The notes under the pieces are model-generated. The model did no database searches, was not told the DNA's origin, and saw only the letters and a program-made list of their open reading frames with translations. This document shows positions 1 through 8,166 of a stretch of DNA of 12,272 nt, one piece after another; position 1 is the stretch's first letter; each line of letters starts with the position of its first letter. The position numbers and the translations under genes are program-made. Source of the stretch: an uncultured Treponema sp. (lineage in GTDB: Bacteria > Spirochaetota > Spirochaetia > Treponematales > Treponemataceae); contig CAJOQA010000007.1 in NCBI GenBank assembly GCA_905236465.1, positions 1 to 12,272 of the forward strand, written 5' to 3'.

Positions 1-875
1 AAAAAGAAATTCTTTTTAATATCCGCCTGCCTAGAAGCATCATGGCCTGTCTTTTAGGGGGAGCCCTTTCTCTTTCAGGTTTTTTACTGCAAACATATTT
101 TCAAAACCCAATAGCAGGGCCCTTTATACTTGGCATTTCATCAGGTTCTAAGATGACAGTTGCCTTATACACTGTATTTTTTTTAGCAAGGGGTATCAAG
201 TCAAGTTCCTTGGGGATAATTTTTTCTTCATTTTTAGGAGCAATAGTTTCAACTTTTTTTATACTGATCGCTGCAAAAAAAATAAAAAGAACAGCAGCCC
301 TCCTCCTTGCAGGAATTATGAGCGGTTACATTTCTTCAGCAATAACAGATTTTGTAATTGCCACTGCCCAAGACAGCCAGATTGCAAACATCCATGGCTG
401 GTCAAAGGGTAGCTTTTCCGGCACCACTTGGGACAATTGTTTTTACGCTTTACTGATAATTGTTCCTGTTGTTTTCCTTACCTTCCTTTTTTCCAAACAA
501 ATAGGGGCATACCGACTAGGTGAAGACTACGCAAAATCCATGGGCCTTAGAATTTCTTTTTTTAGGATTGTCCTAATACTTTTGTCAAGTACTCTTTCTG
601 CAACTGTTACCGCATTTGCCGGTCCCATTTCCTTTATTGGAATTGCGGCCCCCTTTTGCGCAAAAAAAATATTTAACACTGCCGACCCATTTTTAATAAC
701 ACCGGCTTCTTTTATTTCTGGTGCAATTTTTTGCCTTTTCTGTGACCTACTTTCGCGTATATTGCTTGCTCCTGTAGAGCTAAACATAAGTATAGTAACA
801 TCCTTTTTGGGCTCTCCGCTCGTTCTATACATTCTTGTCCAAAAGCATAAAAAAGGAGGAAACTACAGTGGCTGA
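1..875 (+). CDS. Corrinoid/iron-siderophore ABC transporter permease, FecCD/BtuC family (5' partial)
   Basis: Integral-membrane subunit of a binding-protein-dependent ABC importer in the inner membrane. The reading frame is open from base 3, with no stop before the ATG at 42. The residues before that ATG (NIRLPRSI) match the conserved family motif N-[IL]-R-L-P-R, so the gene starts outside the window and the ATG at 42 is internal. Further family marks are the GALSLSG.LLQ...NPIA.P segment, the hydrophobic helices throughout, the GPISFIGIAAPF segment (equivalent to the family GxIxFVGLxxPH), and the C-terminal LGSPL.LYIL. The usual length is about 320-350 residues, and roughly 290 are visible. 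It overlaps the ATPase gene by 8 bases. The downstream cobalamin genes suggest that the substrate is a corrinoid (BtuC-like). FecCD permeases also carry haem and siderophores, so the substrate is inferred from context only. Confidence 0.9.
   Translation, partial: KEILFNIRLPRSIMACLLGGALSLSGFLLQTYFQNPIAGPFILGISSGSKMTVALYTVFFLARGIKSSSLGIIFSSFLGAIVSTFFILIAAKKIKRTAALLLAGIMSGYISSAITDFVIATAQDSQIANIHGWSKGSFSGTTWDNCFYALLIIVPVVFLTFLFSKQIGAYRLGEDYAKSMGLRISFFRIVLILLSSTLSATVTAFAGPISFIGIAAPFCAKKIFNTADPFLITPASFISGAIFCLFCDLLSRILLAPVELNISIVTSFLGSPLVLYILVQKHKKGGNYSG
853..859 (+). promoter_or_regulatory. Ribosome binding site fixing the ATPase start
   Basis: AAGGAGG lies inside the end of the permease gene, 8 bases before a GTG at 868. 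It selects that GTG as the start of the ATPase over an in-frame TTG at 835, which has no comparable site. Confidence 0.75.
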
Positions 876-1974
876 AGAATATGCCCTTGAACTGGAAAAT
901 GTCTCCTTAGGCTATGGGGAAAAAAGAATAGTTAGCAAGGCAACATTAAAAATAAAGGCTGGGCAGGTTGTAAGCATTTTAGGACCGAACGGTTGTGGCA
1001 AAACAACTTTACTAAAGGCAATAATTAAGCAGCTTAGCCTGCAAGAAGGTCGCATACTTATTTTGCAAAAGGATGCAAGGCTTTATTCAGCAGCCGAGTA
1101 TGCAAAAAATATTTCTGTCTTACTGACAAAAAGAATTACGGCTGAGCTTGCTACTGCCTTTGATGTTGCAGCTATGGGTCGCTACCCCTATACTGGTCTC
1201 TTGGGGCTTTTAAGCGAGCGTGACAAAAAAATCACAGAGGAATGCTTAAAAAGTGTCGGTGCCCAAGACTTTATGAACGAGGCATTTGCTTACCTAAGTG
1301 ATGGTCAAAAACAGAGGGTTATGATTGCACGGGCCTTGTGCCAAGAGCCAAAAATTCTTGTTCTAGACGAACCAACTGCATATCTTGACATAAAGCAGCG
1401 TTTGGATTTTCTTGCGCTGATACGAACTTTAGCTGCAAAAGGAATGTGCGTCATAATGGTATTGCATGAAATTGATCTTGCGCAAAAAATTTCTGATATA
1501 ATAGTCGGCATAAAAAAATCAAATCTTCTTCAGGTTTGGGATGCTGAAAATCTTTTTCTTAGCCAGGATCTTTGCTCACTTTATGATGTGGATTCAAAGC
1601 TATACAATCCTTTGCTTGGAACGTGTGAGATAGAAAGTTGTAAAGGCCCTGCACAGTTTTTTGTAATTTCTTCTAGTGGAAGTGGCATTCCCATCTACCG
1701 CAAACTGACAAAAAAAAATATTTCCTTTTCTACAGGAATTATTTTTGAAAATGACATTGACTTCTTTTTTGCAAAAAGTCTAGCAGCTACTTGTATCAGC
1801 GAAAAAGCCTTTGCACAAGAAATAAGTGAAAGCTGTTTTTTTCAGGCAAAAGATGAAATCGATAAGGTACAAAAAGTTTTGCTTACAAATTTTGCTATTG
1901 GAAAAAGCAATGAAAAAGTCAGGGATTTAATTGAATACGCTAAGTCTAGGGGGAAGCTATGCAGGGACCTTTAA
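868..1974 (+). CDS. Corrinoid/iron-type ABC transporter ATPase (BtuD/FecE-like) with C-terminal extra domain
   Basis: ATP-hydrolysing subunit paired with the preceding permease, cytoplasmic face. The GTG at 868 gives 368 residues. Visible parts: Walker A GPNGCGKT (39-46), signature LSDGQ (143-147), Walker B ILVLDEP with D167/E168, and the switch histidine in LHEID (H200). Two things are odd. The Q-loop position, where FecE-type proteins read ..LLPQ.., reads SVLLTKR (83-89), with Thr87 where Gln is expected. After about residue 257 there are 111 extra residues: family members usually stop near 255-270. The extension has its own conserved look, with a Gly/Ser-rich VISSSGSG start, FENDIDF, SEKAF and IGKSNEKVRDL, and resembles an accessory domain of unknown role that I recall on some anaerobe and archaeal FecE-like ATPases. 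The gene overlaps both neighbours, so its subunits are probably co-translated. Substrate is inferred as corrinoid from the cob/cbi context. Confidence 0.9.
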   Translation: MAEEYALELENVSLGYGEKRIVSKATLKIKAGQVVSILGPNGCGKTTLLKAIIKQLSLQEGRILILQKDARLYSAAEYAKNISVLLTKRITAELATAFDVAAMGRYPYTGLLGLLSERDKKITEECLKSVGAQDFMNEAFAYLSDGQKQRVMIARALCQEPKILVLDEPTAYLDIKQRLDFLALIRTLAAKGMCVIMVLHEIDLAQKISDIIVGIKKSNLLQVWDAENLFLSQDLCSLYDVDSKLYNPLLGTCEIESCKGPAQFFVISSSGSGIPIYRKLTKKNISFSTGIIFENDIDFFFAKSLAATCISEKAFAQEISESCFFQAKDEIDKVQKVLLTNFAIGKSNEKVRDLIEYAKSRGKLCRDL

Positions 1975-3425
1975 TGATTCAGGGAACAATGTCTGGAGCC
2001 GGCAAAAGCCTTATCTGCGCAGGTCTTTGCCGCATCTTAAAAAATCAGGGTGTACGTGTCGCGCCTTTTAAAGCCCAAAATATGGCGTTAAATTCTGCGG
2101 TAACAAAAGAAGGCCTTGAGATTGGAAGGGCCCAGGCCATGCAGGCAGAATGTTGTAAACTAAAACCTTCTGTCCTGATGAATCCAGTTTTGCTAAAACC
2201 CACTAGCGACAAAAAATCACAAGTGATAGTGAACGGAAAAGTTTTTGGGCAAATGGATGCAAAAGAATACTACAAGTGGAAAAAAAATCTTATTCCATAT
2301 GTAACTGAATCTTACGAAAAAATTTCTTCCATGTACGATGTCATTATAATTGAAGGGGCAGGAAGCCCTGCTGAAATAAATTTACGTGATAATGATTTTG
2401 TTAACATGGGAATGGCTGCTATTGCAAAGTCGCCGGTTCTTCTTGTTGGGGATATAGACAGGGGTGGAGTCTTTGCCCAGCTTGCGGGAACAATCAGCTT
2501 GCTTACAAGTGAGGAGCAAAAATTAATACACGGCCTTATCATAAATAAATTCAGGGGGGACATTTCAATCCTGCAAAGTGGAATTTCTATGATAGAAAAA
2601 ATTACTGGGAAAAATGTAATTGGAACCCTCCCCTATTTTTCGCTAAACATAGATGACGAAGATTCCCTTTCTCTTCCGGTAGAAAATTCAGCTTTGAACT
2701 TATCAGAAGAAGGAAAAGGCAAGATTGACATTGCGATAATTGGACTTCCACATATTTCTAACTTTACTGATTTTGATATTTTTTACCAAACAGGCGGAGC
2801 TTTAGTCCGTTACGTAAGATCTGTGGCAACGCTTGGCAGACCAGACATGATTATAATTCCTGGTAGCAAAAACACTTTGGCTGACCTTGCTTGGCTTAAA
2901 GCAAGCGGTCTTTTTGCTATGATAAAAAGTTATGCAAATGCTGGCGGAATACTTGTTGGAATTTGCGGTGGCTTTCAAATGCTTGGTAAAGAGATTTCAG
3001 ATGAAGCTTGCTTAGAAGGCGGTGGTAAAGCAGAGGGGCTAAATCTTTTACCCTTTACAACTGACTTTAAGGCAGAAAAAAAACTTTCCCTTTCTTCTGG
3101 AACTTTTTCTAGTATGCAGGGCTTTTTTTCTTGTCTTGAAACCTTATCTTATTCTGGTTATGAAATCCACCAGGGAGAAAGTGAGGGGAATGTTCTTTTT
3201 AGCAAAGAAAATATTTTTGGAACTTATATACACGGAATTTTTGATGAAGAAAATATAGCAGCAATAATTGTAGAAAACATTGCTAAGCAAAAAAAGATAG
3301 AAACAGGTCCCCTTTGCAGAATGTCAAGGCATTCGCTAAAGGAGGTAGCTTACGATAAGCTTGCCGGCATATTGGAACAAAACATTGATATGAAAAAAAT
3401 ATATTCGCTGTTAGGAGCTAGATAA
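1959..3425 (+). CDS. cbiP: Cobyric acid synthase, glutamine-hydrolysing (CobQ/CbiP)
   Basis: Amidates the b, d, e and g side chains of adenosylcobyrinate a,c-diamide, using glutamine and ATP, to give adenosylcobyric acid. Cytoplasmic. The 488 residues match the usual 480-510. The N-terminal half is a dethiobiotin-synthase-like ATPase: MIQGTMSGAGKS as P-loop, then VAPFKAQNMALNS, EIGRAQAMQAE, MNPVLLKPTSD and LLVGDIDRGGVFA. The C-terminal half is a class I-like glutamine amidotransferase. Its nucleophile is Cys336 in VGICGGFQMLG, and His425 in GTYIHGIF is the partner. It starts 16 bases inside the ATPase gene. AGGGGGA ends 5 bases before the ATG at 1959; a second ATG at 1974 is possible but has a weaker site. 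In anaerobic-pathway organisms this gene is called cbiP, and the cbiC and cbiD neighbours support that name. Confidence 0.96.
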   Translation: MQGPLMIQGTMSGAGKSLICAGLCRILKNQGVRVAPFKAQNMALNSAVTKEGLEIGRAQAMQAECCKLKPSVLMNPVLLKPTSDKKSQVIVNGKVFGQMDAKEYYKWKKNLIPYVTESYEKISSMYDVIIIEGAGSPAEINLRDNDFVNMGMAAIAKSPVLLVGDIDRGGVFAQLAGTISLLTSEEQKLIHGLIINKFRGDISILQSGISMIEKITGKNVIGTLPYFSLNIDDEDSLSLPVENSALNLSEEGKGKIDIAIIGLPHISNFTDFDIFYQTGGALVRYVRSVATLGRPDMIIIPGSKNTLADLAWLKASGLFAMIKSYANAGGILVGICGGFQMLGKEISDEACLEGGGKAEGLNLLPFTTDFKAEKKLSLSSGTFSSMQGFFSCLETLSYSGYEIHQGESEGNVLFSKENIFGTYIHGIFDEENIAAIIVENIAKQKKIETGPLCRMSRHSLKEVAYDKLAGILEQNIDMKKIYSLLGAR

Positions 3426-4058
3426 ATGGTAAGTTCAGCAGAGGCAATAGAAAAGGAAAGCTTTAGGATAATAAAGCAAGAACTTATGCAAGCAGGAAAA
3501 AAGGATGTTCCCTACCCCCTTCTTGTTTACCGCCTGATTCATACTACTGCTGACTTTGAATGGGCGGATACGCTGCGCTTTTCTTGTGGAGCAGTAGAAA
3601 AAGGGGTGCAGGCTATAAAAGACGGCTGTGACATTATAACCGATACAAATATGGCCCTCGCTGGAATAAACAAAAATGTCTTGAAAGCTTTTGGCGGTTG
3701 CGTGCAGTGTTTTATGGCAGATGAGGATGTTGCAAAAAGGGCAAAAGCAGAAAATCTTACGAGAGCAGTCATTTCTATGAGAAAGGCAGCCGCCCTTGGC
3801 AAAAGGCAAATCTTTGCAATTGGGAATGCCCCTACAGCTCTTTTAGAATTATGTACACTGATTCAAAATGGATTCAAGCCTGCTTTGGTGATTGGGCTCC
3901 CTGTTGGTTTTGTAAATGTAATGGCTGCAAAGCATAAAATTCAGCAAAGCAATATTCCATATATAACAAATGAAAGCAGGAAGGGGGGAAGCAATGTTGT
4001 GGCTGCTGCCTGTAACGCCCTCCTTTATATGGCGGAAGGAAGCCACTTAAATGTCTGA
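3426..4058 (+). CDS. cbiC: Cobalt-precorrin-8 methylmutase (CbiC/CobH)
   Basis: Moves the methyl group from C-11 to C-12 of (cobalt-)precorrin-8 to form (cobyrinic) hydrogenobyrinic acid, the last step of corrin ring building. Cytoplasmic. The 210 residues equal the family size. Recognised by the RLIHTTADFEW segment carrying the catalytic histidine (His39), CDIITDTNMALAGI, RAVISMRKAA, FAIGNAPTALLEL, ALVIGLPVGFVNV.AAK and NESRKGGSNVVAAACNAL. The ATG follows the cbiP stop codon directly, and AGGAG lies 8 bases upstream inside cbiP, so translational coupling is likely. With cbiD next to it, the cobalt-containing (anaerobic) substrate is the likely one. Confidence 0.96.
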   Translation: MVSSAEAIEKESFRIIKQELMQAGKKDVPYPLLVYRLIHTTADFEWADTLRFSCGAVEKGVQAIKDGCDIITDTNMALAGINKNVLKAFGGCVQCFMADEDVAKRAKAENLTRAVISMRKAAALGKRQIFAIGNAPTALLELCTLIQNGFKPALVIGLPVGFVNVMAAKHKIQQSNIPYITNESRKGGSNVVAAACNALLYMAEGSHLNV

Positions 4059-5151
4059 AAACGGATTTTTTTTAGAAAAGCATTCAGGTAAAGAAGACTT
4101 GGGCTGGACTACAGGAACTTGTGCCGCAGCCGCCTCTGCTGCCTGTGCAGCAATGATTGTAAAGCAAGAGTATATTCCCCTTGTTTTTTTAACGACACCG
4201 TCAGGAAAAAAAGTTGCGCTTGAAATTTTTGACGGACACTTTTCGAATAATGACGCTACTTGCTCTGTAATAAAGTTTTCAGGTTCCGACCCAGATGTTA
4301 CTAATGGAATAAAAGTTTTTTCCCATGTAGAAGTATCAGATAACTCTTGCATAGAAATATGTGGAGGAGAAGGTGTTGGTATAGTCAGCAAAGCAGGCCT
4401 GGATCAAAAAGTGGGGGAATACGCTATTAATTCAGTTCCACGAAAAATGATTAGAGAGGCTGTCCGCTCTGAGTTTATGAATAAATTTCCTGGAGCAAAA
4501 ATCACTATCAGTATTCCAGAGGGCAAGGCACTTGCCCAAAGGACCTTTAACCCCAAGCTGGGAATACTCAATGGAATTTCAGTTTTGGGAACAAGCGGTC
4601 TTGTAAAACCCATGAGCCAAGAAGCAATTCTTCAAACTATAGCAGTTGAAATGAATGTTTTTACACAATCAAAAGAAGAAAGGCTTATACTTGTACCAGG
4701 AAACTACGGTAAGGATTTTTTATTTTCCGAATTTGGAATTTCTTTGGATAAGGCCGTAGAGACTTCAAACTTTATATATGATTCACTTGTGATGGCAAAG
4801 GAAAAAGGTGTAAAAAAAATTTTATTCTGCGGGCATATCGGAAAGCTTATAAAGGTTGCGGGCGGGATAAAAAATACGCACTCAAAATATGGGGATCATA
4901 GGATGGAAATTTTATGGAAAGCAATTAGGGCTTTATTTCCCCAGGCCAGCTTAGAATTAGAAGATAAAATTTTATCTTGTATCTCAACAGATGCGGCTTT
5001 GCAAATCCTTGAAGAAAAATGTATACTTAAAAGTGTTATGAAAAAAATATGTGAGGAAATTCTCATGCAAATGCAGGTTTGGACTGATTTTAAAATTGAA
5101 ATAGAACTTATTGTTTTTTCAAATAAGTTCGGGCTTTTAGGACATCTTTAA
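4051..5151 (+). CDS. cbiD: Cobalt-precorrin-5B (C1)-methyltransferase CbiD
   Basis: SAM-dependent methylation of C-1 of cobalt-precorrin-5B in the oxygen-independent corrin pathway. It is a diagnostic marker of that route, since the aerobic pathway uses CobF instead. The 366 residues are of normal length. Recognised by the N-terminal GWTTGTCAAAASAACAA segment, GGEGVGIVSKAGL, NPKLGILNGISVLGTSGLVKPMS, LVPGNYGKDF and, near the C terminus, FCGHIGKLIKVAGGIKNTHS followed by GDHRME. It overlaps cbiC by 8 bases, with GGAAGGA ending 10 bases before the ATG. It is the last gene of the plus-strand operon. The ring-contraction and other methylase genes (cbiE/T/L/F/G/H) are not in the window. Confidence 0.96.
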   Translation: MSENGFFLEKHSGKEDLGWTTGTCAAAASAACAAMIVKQEYIPLVFLTTPSGKKVALEIFDGHFSNNDATCSVIKFSGSDPDVTNGIKVFSHVEVSDNSCIEICGGEGVGIVSKAGLDQKVGEYAINSVPRKMIREAVRSEFMNKFPGAKITISIPEGKALAQRTFNPKLGILNGISVLGTSGLVKPMSQEAILQTIAVEMNVFTQSKEERLILVPGNYGKDFLFSEFGISLDKAVETSNFIYDSLVMAKEKGVKKILFCGHIGKLIKVAGGIKNTHSKYGDHRMEILWKAIRALFPQASLELEDKILSCISTDAALQILEEKCILKSVMKKICEEILMQMQVWTDFKIEIELIVFSNKFGLLGHL

Positions 5152-5156
5152 AGATG
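5143..5156. repeat. 14-bp perfect palindrome over the cbiD stop codon
   Basis: CATCTTTAAAGATG reads the same on both strands and spans the TAA of cbiD. As RNA it could form only a 5-bp stem with a TTAA loop. It is followed within 7 bases by a stronger hairpin. Function not known, and it may be chance in AT-rich DNA. Confidence 0.4.
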
Positions 5157-5162
5157 AATAGA

Positions 5163-5181
5163 CCCCGAAACGAGTTCGGGG
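5163..5181. repeat. Palindromic hairpin in the convergent cbiD/porB spacer
   Basis: CCCCGAA, a 5-base loop ACGAG, then TTCGGGG: a perfect 7-bp stem, the most GC-rich element nearby. It sits in the 63-base gap where the cobalamin operon and the por operon meet tail to tail. No T-run follows on either strand, so it is not a standard intrinsic terminator, though it could block transcription or protect both mRNA 3' ends. The extended form, GACCCCGAAACGAG and then TTCGGGGTGACA, looks like the short dispersed extragenic palindromes seen in many bacterial genomes. Copy number cannot be seen here. Confidence 0.6.
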
Positions 5182-5214
5182 TGACAGCGCTAGTCAGTGA
5201 GTTTTCAGAGAAGA

Positions 5215-6102
<888 letters not shown>

Positions 6103-6103
6103 G

Positions 6104-7273
6104 CTAAGCCTCCTCTTTTATTCCCAGAAATTTTACTAGGGTGTTATCGGTAGGATTTTTTAATTCATTAAAAATACACTTTATTTCATCCTCGCTGATA
6201 TTCTTTCCACCCAAGCCACCTATGTAATTTTTAGAAATAGCATTCACTTTGTTTTCGTGCAAGGCAGAATTTACATTTGTAAATACCGTTCCCTCGTTAC
6301 CAAAAGAAATGTCCTTTTCAAGAACAGCTATCGCTTTTGCATTTTTCAAAGCAAGTGCAAGCTCTGCACTAGGGAAAGGCCTCATATATCTTATTCTAAC
6401 AAGTCCAACCTTTTCTCCTTGTTCTCGTAAAAGATCTACAACTTCTTTTACAAGTCCTGCAATGCTTCCTAAAGTTACAATTACAAATTCTGCATCCTGA
6501 CTTTTGTATTCTTCAATAAGTCCGCTATAGTGCCTAGCGAATATTTTTTCAAAACGCTCTTCTGCCTCAAGAATTATTTTTCTAGCATTAAGAATTCCCT
6601 TATGCTCTTTATATTTAAAAATATAATTTTGAGCAGGGCCCGCACTGAATGCAAGGTTTTTGGGAGAAGAAATATCCATTTTGTTTTCAGTGGTATAGGG
6701 AGGCAAGAATTCATCCGCCTCTTTTGCAGATGGAACATCAACAACCTCATAAGTATGGGTTAAGACAAATCCATCAAGATTTGCCATAAAGGGAGTTTGA
6801 ACTTCTCTGTGCTCAGCAATATAAAAACTCATCAAAGCTAAGTCCAATGCTTCCTGCGCATTTTCAGCATAGGCTTGAATCCAACCAGAATCAAGCTGGC
6901 TTAGGCTATCTCTTTGGTCCCCATAGATATTCCATGGCAAGGCTGTAGACCTGTTTGCATTCATCATCACAACAGGAAAGCGGCCACCTGCAACGTAGGG
7001 AAGAACCTCTGCCATATACAAAAGCCCCTGGCTACTGGTCGCAGTAAAGGCCCTAGCACCAACGGAGCTTGCTCCTAGCGCACAAGATAATGCTGAATGT
7101 TCACTTTCAACATGGATAAATTGAGCATCCAAACTTTTGTCTTCTACAAATTCACTTAGTTTTTCCACAACAATAGTTTGAGGAGTTATAGGGTATGCAG
7201 AAATAACTTGAGGGCGTGCCAACCGCACCCCATAAGCAAAGGCTTCATTACCAGATAAAAAAGCACGTGCCAT
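6104..7273 (-). CDS. porA: Pyruvate (2-oxoacid):ferredoxin oxidoreductase, alpha subunit
   Basis: Alpha subunit of the same complex: the pyrimidine-binding domain that activates thiamine diphosphate, plus the transketolase C-terminal-like domain. 389 residues, close to the roughly 390 of four-subunit enzymes. Visible: GNEAFAYG at the N terminus, AYPITPQT (26-33), HVESEHSA with the conserved glutamate expected to contact ThDP, GARAFTATSSQGLLYM, NANRSTALPWNIYGDQ before DSGWIQ, and in the C-terminal part VGLVRIRYMRPFPS and NYIGGLGGKNIS. Its ATG overlaps the porD stop by one base (TAATG), with GGAGG 7 bases upstream inside porD. No iron-sulphur cysteine motif is expected or seen. Confidence 0.94.
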   Translation of the reverse strand: MARAFLSGNEAFAYGVRLARPQVISAYPITPQTIVVEKLSEFVEDKSLDAQFIHVESEHSALSCALGASSVGARAFTATSSQGLLYMAEVLPYVAGGRFPVVMMNANRSTALPWNIYGDQRDSLSQLDSGWIQAYAENAQEALDLALMSFYIAEHREVQTPFMANLDGFVLTHTYEVVDVPSAKEADEFLPPYTTENKMDISSPKNLAFSAGPAQNYIFKYKEHKGILNARKIILEAEERFEKIFARHYSGLIEEYKSQDAEFVIVTLGSIAGLVKEVVDLLREQGEKVGLVRIRYMRPFPSAELALALKNAKAIAVLEKDISFGNEGTVFTNVNSALHENKVNAISKNYIGGLGGKNISEDEIKCIFNELKNPTDNTLVKFLGIKEEA

Positions 7274-7572
7274 TACTTTTCCTCCACCATAGAAATCGCA
7301 TTCAGCTTACAAATATTTTTGCAGATACCACAACCTTTGCAAAAGTCATAATCAATTGAAACTTTTTTTCCACTTTTATAAATTACACCATCAGGACAAT
7401 ACAGGTAGCACTGCAAACAGCCGACACACTTGCTACTGTCTATTACAGGGCGGAAATTTCTCCAGCCAGAATTCTTTGAGATAAGGAAACCTGCTTCATA
7501 GCAAGTTGCCTCTGGAATTTGTTCAAAGCTAGAAGGGTTTATGTCTCGCAAAAAAGGTTTGATTGCACTCAT
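7273..7572 (-). CDS. porD: Pyruvate (2-oxoacid):ferredoxin oxidoreductase, delta subunit (2x[4Fe-4S] ferredoxin)
   Basis: Ferredoxin-like electron-transfer subunit of the complex, 99 residues, the standard PorD size. It carries two CxxCxxCxxxC motifs: Cys49, 52, 55, 59 and Cys78, 81, 84, 88, each set likely shared between two [4Fe-4S] clusters. The conserved proline that usually follows the fourth cysteine is present in the first motif (CPDG) but is lysine in the second (CKLNAI), a mild deviation. The N-terminal extension of about 45 residues (SGWRNFRPVID and before) is typical of PorD. Start and porG stop overlap as ATGA, and the ribosome site is weak (AAGGAT), suggesting coupling to porG translation. 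Confidence 0.95.
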   Translation of the reverse strand: MSAIKPFLRDINPSSFEQIPEATCYEAGFLISKNSGWRNFRPVIDSSKCVGCLQCYLYCPDGVIYKSGKKVSIDYDFCKGCGICKNICKLNAISMVEEK

Positions 7573-8102
7573 TTTATTTTATCCTTAACAGCTTTGTATG
7601 CAGCATTAATAACTGCGATATTTTTTTCTTGAAGTTTTGCGGCCATATTTCCTCTTACGGCACTTTCTATATCAGGCAAAGAAATGCCAGAGAACAAGGC
7701 GGCAACGGCACCAAGCATTGCAGTGTTAGTTATAGCAAGCCCAAGTATTTCTTCCGCAATGCGGACCGCATCAAAAGAAATAATTCTTGAATCAGAAAAT
7801 TCTTTTTTGCTGGCAATGATAATTTTACCCCCTTCTGTTAGCTCATCAAAAGCAGAAGGTAAAAAAAGGGTATCATCTAAGAAAACAAGATAGTCCCCCC
7901 GCAAAACTTCACTGCGGTTCCCTATAGGTTTACTATCAAGTTTTGTAAAAGCCCTGACAGGAGCACCCCTGCGCTCAGGTCCAAAAGAAGGAAAAGCTAA
8001 TGCGTAACTTTTATCATCCTTTAATGAATAAGCACTTCCTAAAAGGCGGCTGGCTGTAAAAGCACCCTGTCCTCCACGTCCATGCCATACAATCTGTGTC
8101 AT
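7569..8102 (-). CDS. porG: Pyruvate (2-oxoacid):ferredoxin oxidoreductase, gamma subunit
   Basis: Gamma (CoA-binding-domain) subunit of the complex, first gene of the G-D-A-B order known from Thermotoga and Pyrococcus por operons. With the ATG at 8102 it has 177 residues. Visible: IVWHGRGGQGAFTASRLLG at residues 4-22, then AFPSFGPERRGAPVRAF, both signatures of this subunit, and a C-terminal LGLAITNTAMLGA. A longer version from an ATG at 8156 is open, but its first codons lie in a terminator stem, and only the 8102 start has a ribosome site (AGAGG, 5 bases away) and the family N terminus. The 21 bases between the terminator's T-run and this start are too short for a normal promoter plus leader. 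Confidence 0.94.
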   Translation of the reverse strand: MTQIVWHGRGGQGAFTASRLLGSAYSLKDDKSYALAFPSFGPERRGAPVRAFTKLDSKPIGNRSEVLRGDYLVFLDDTLFLPSAFDELTEGGKIIIASKKEFSDSRIISFDAVRIAEEILGLAITNTAMLGAVAALFSGISLPDIESAVRGNMAAKLQEKNIAVINAAYKAVKDKIK

Positions 8103-8107
8103 AAAAT

Positions 8108-8112
8108 CCTCT
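8108..8112 (-). promoter_or_regulatory. Ribosome binding site fixing the porG start
   Basis: AGAGG on the minus strand, 5 bases before the ATG at 8102. It lies just after the terminator hairpin's T-run and rules in favour of the short porG start. Confidence 0.6.
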
Positions 8113-8123
8113 AAATTAGTTAT

Positions 8124-8166
8124 AAAAAAAGGCCGCTGACAAGCCATAAGCAACATGTCAGCGGCC
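8124..8166 (-). terminator. Rho-independent terminator between the CoA ligase and porG
   Basis: On the minus strand GGCCGCTGACA (8166-8156), a 14-base loop, then TGTCAGCGGCC (8141-8131) form a perfect 11-bp GC-rich stem. It is followed at once by seven T (8130-8124). The stem begins 9 bases after the ligase stop codon. It is the clearest terminator in the window, yet porG starts 21 bases after it, so it may be a partial terminator or attenuator that sets por expression below that of the ligase. Confidence 0.9.

Noticed and set aside
1..42. Cobalamin riboswitch or promoter at the left edge
   Set aside because: The first bases are coding for the permease, so any leader of this operon lies outside the window.
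527..832. Minus-strand open frame of 101 codons
   Set aside because: Antisense shadow of the permease, whose helices and motifs are clear in the other frame.
835..867. TTG start at 835 for the corrinoid ATPase
   Set aside because: It would overlap the permease by 41 bases, has no ribosome site, and adds residues not seen in the family. The GTG at 868 has AAGGAGG at ideal spacing.
3435..3809. Minus-strand open frames of 124 and 87 codons (3435-3809 and 3539-3802)
   Set aside because: Both lie fully inside cbiC on the opposite strand, have no recognisable protein features, and cbiC is certain by motif content.
4047..4391. Minus-strand open frame of 114 codons
   Set aside because: Antisense to the conserved start of cbiD, low-complexity composition and no domain.
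5152..5214. Standard intrinsic terminator between cbiD and porB
   Set aside because: The hairpin is real but neither strand has a T-run after it, so it is listed as a palindromic element instead.
8103..8156. Longer porG starting at an ATG at 8156
   Set aside because: The added 18 codons lie in the terminator stem, loop and T-run, and the family N terminus (MTQIVWHGRGGQG) begins at 8102 behind a ribosome site.
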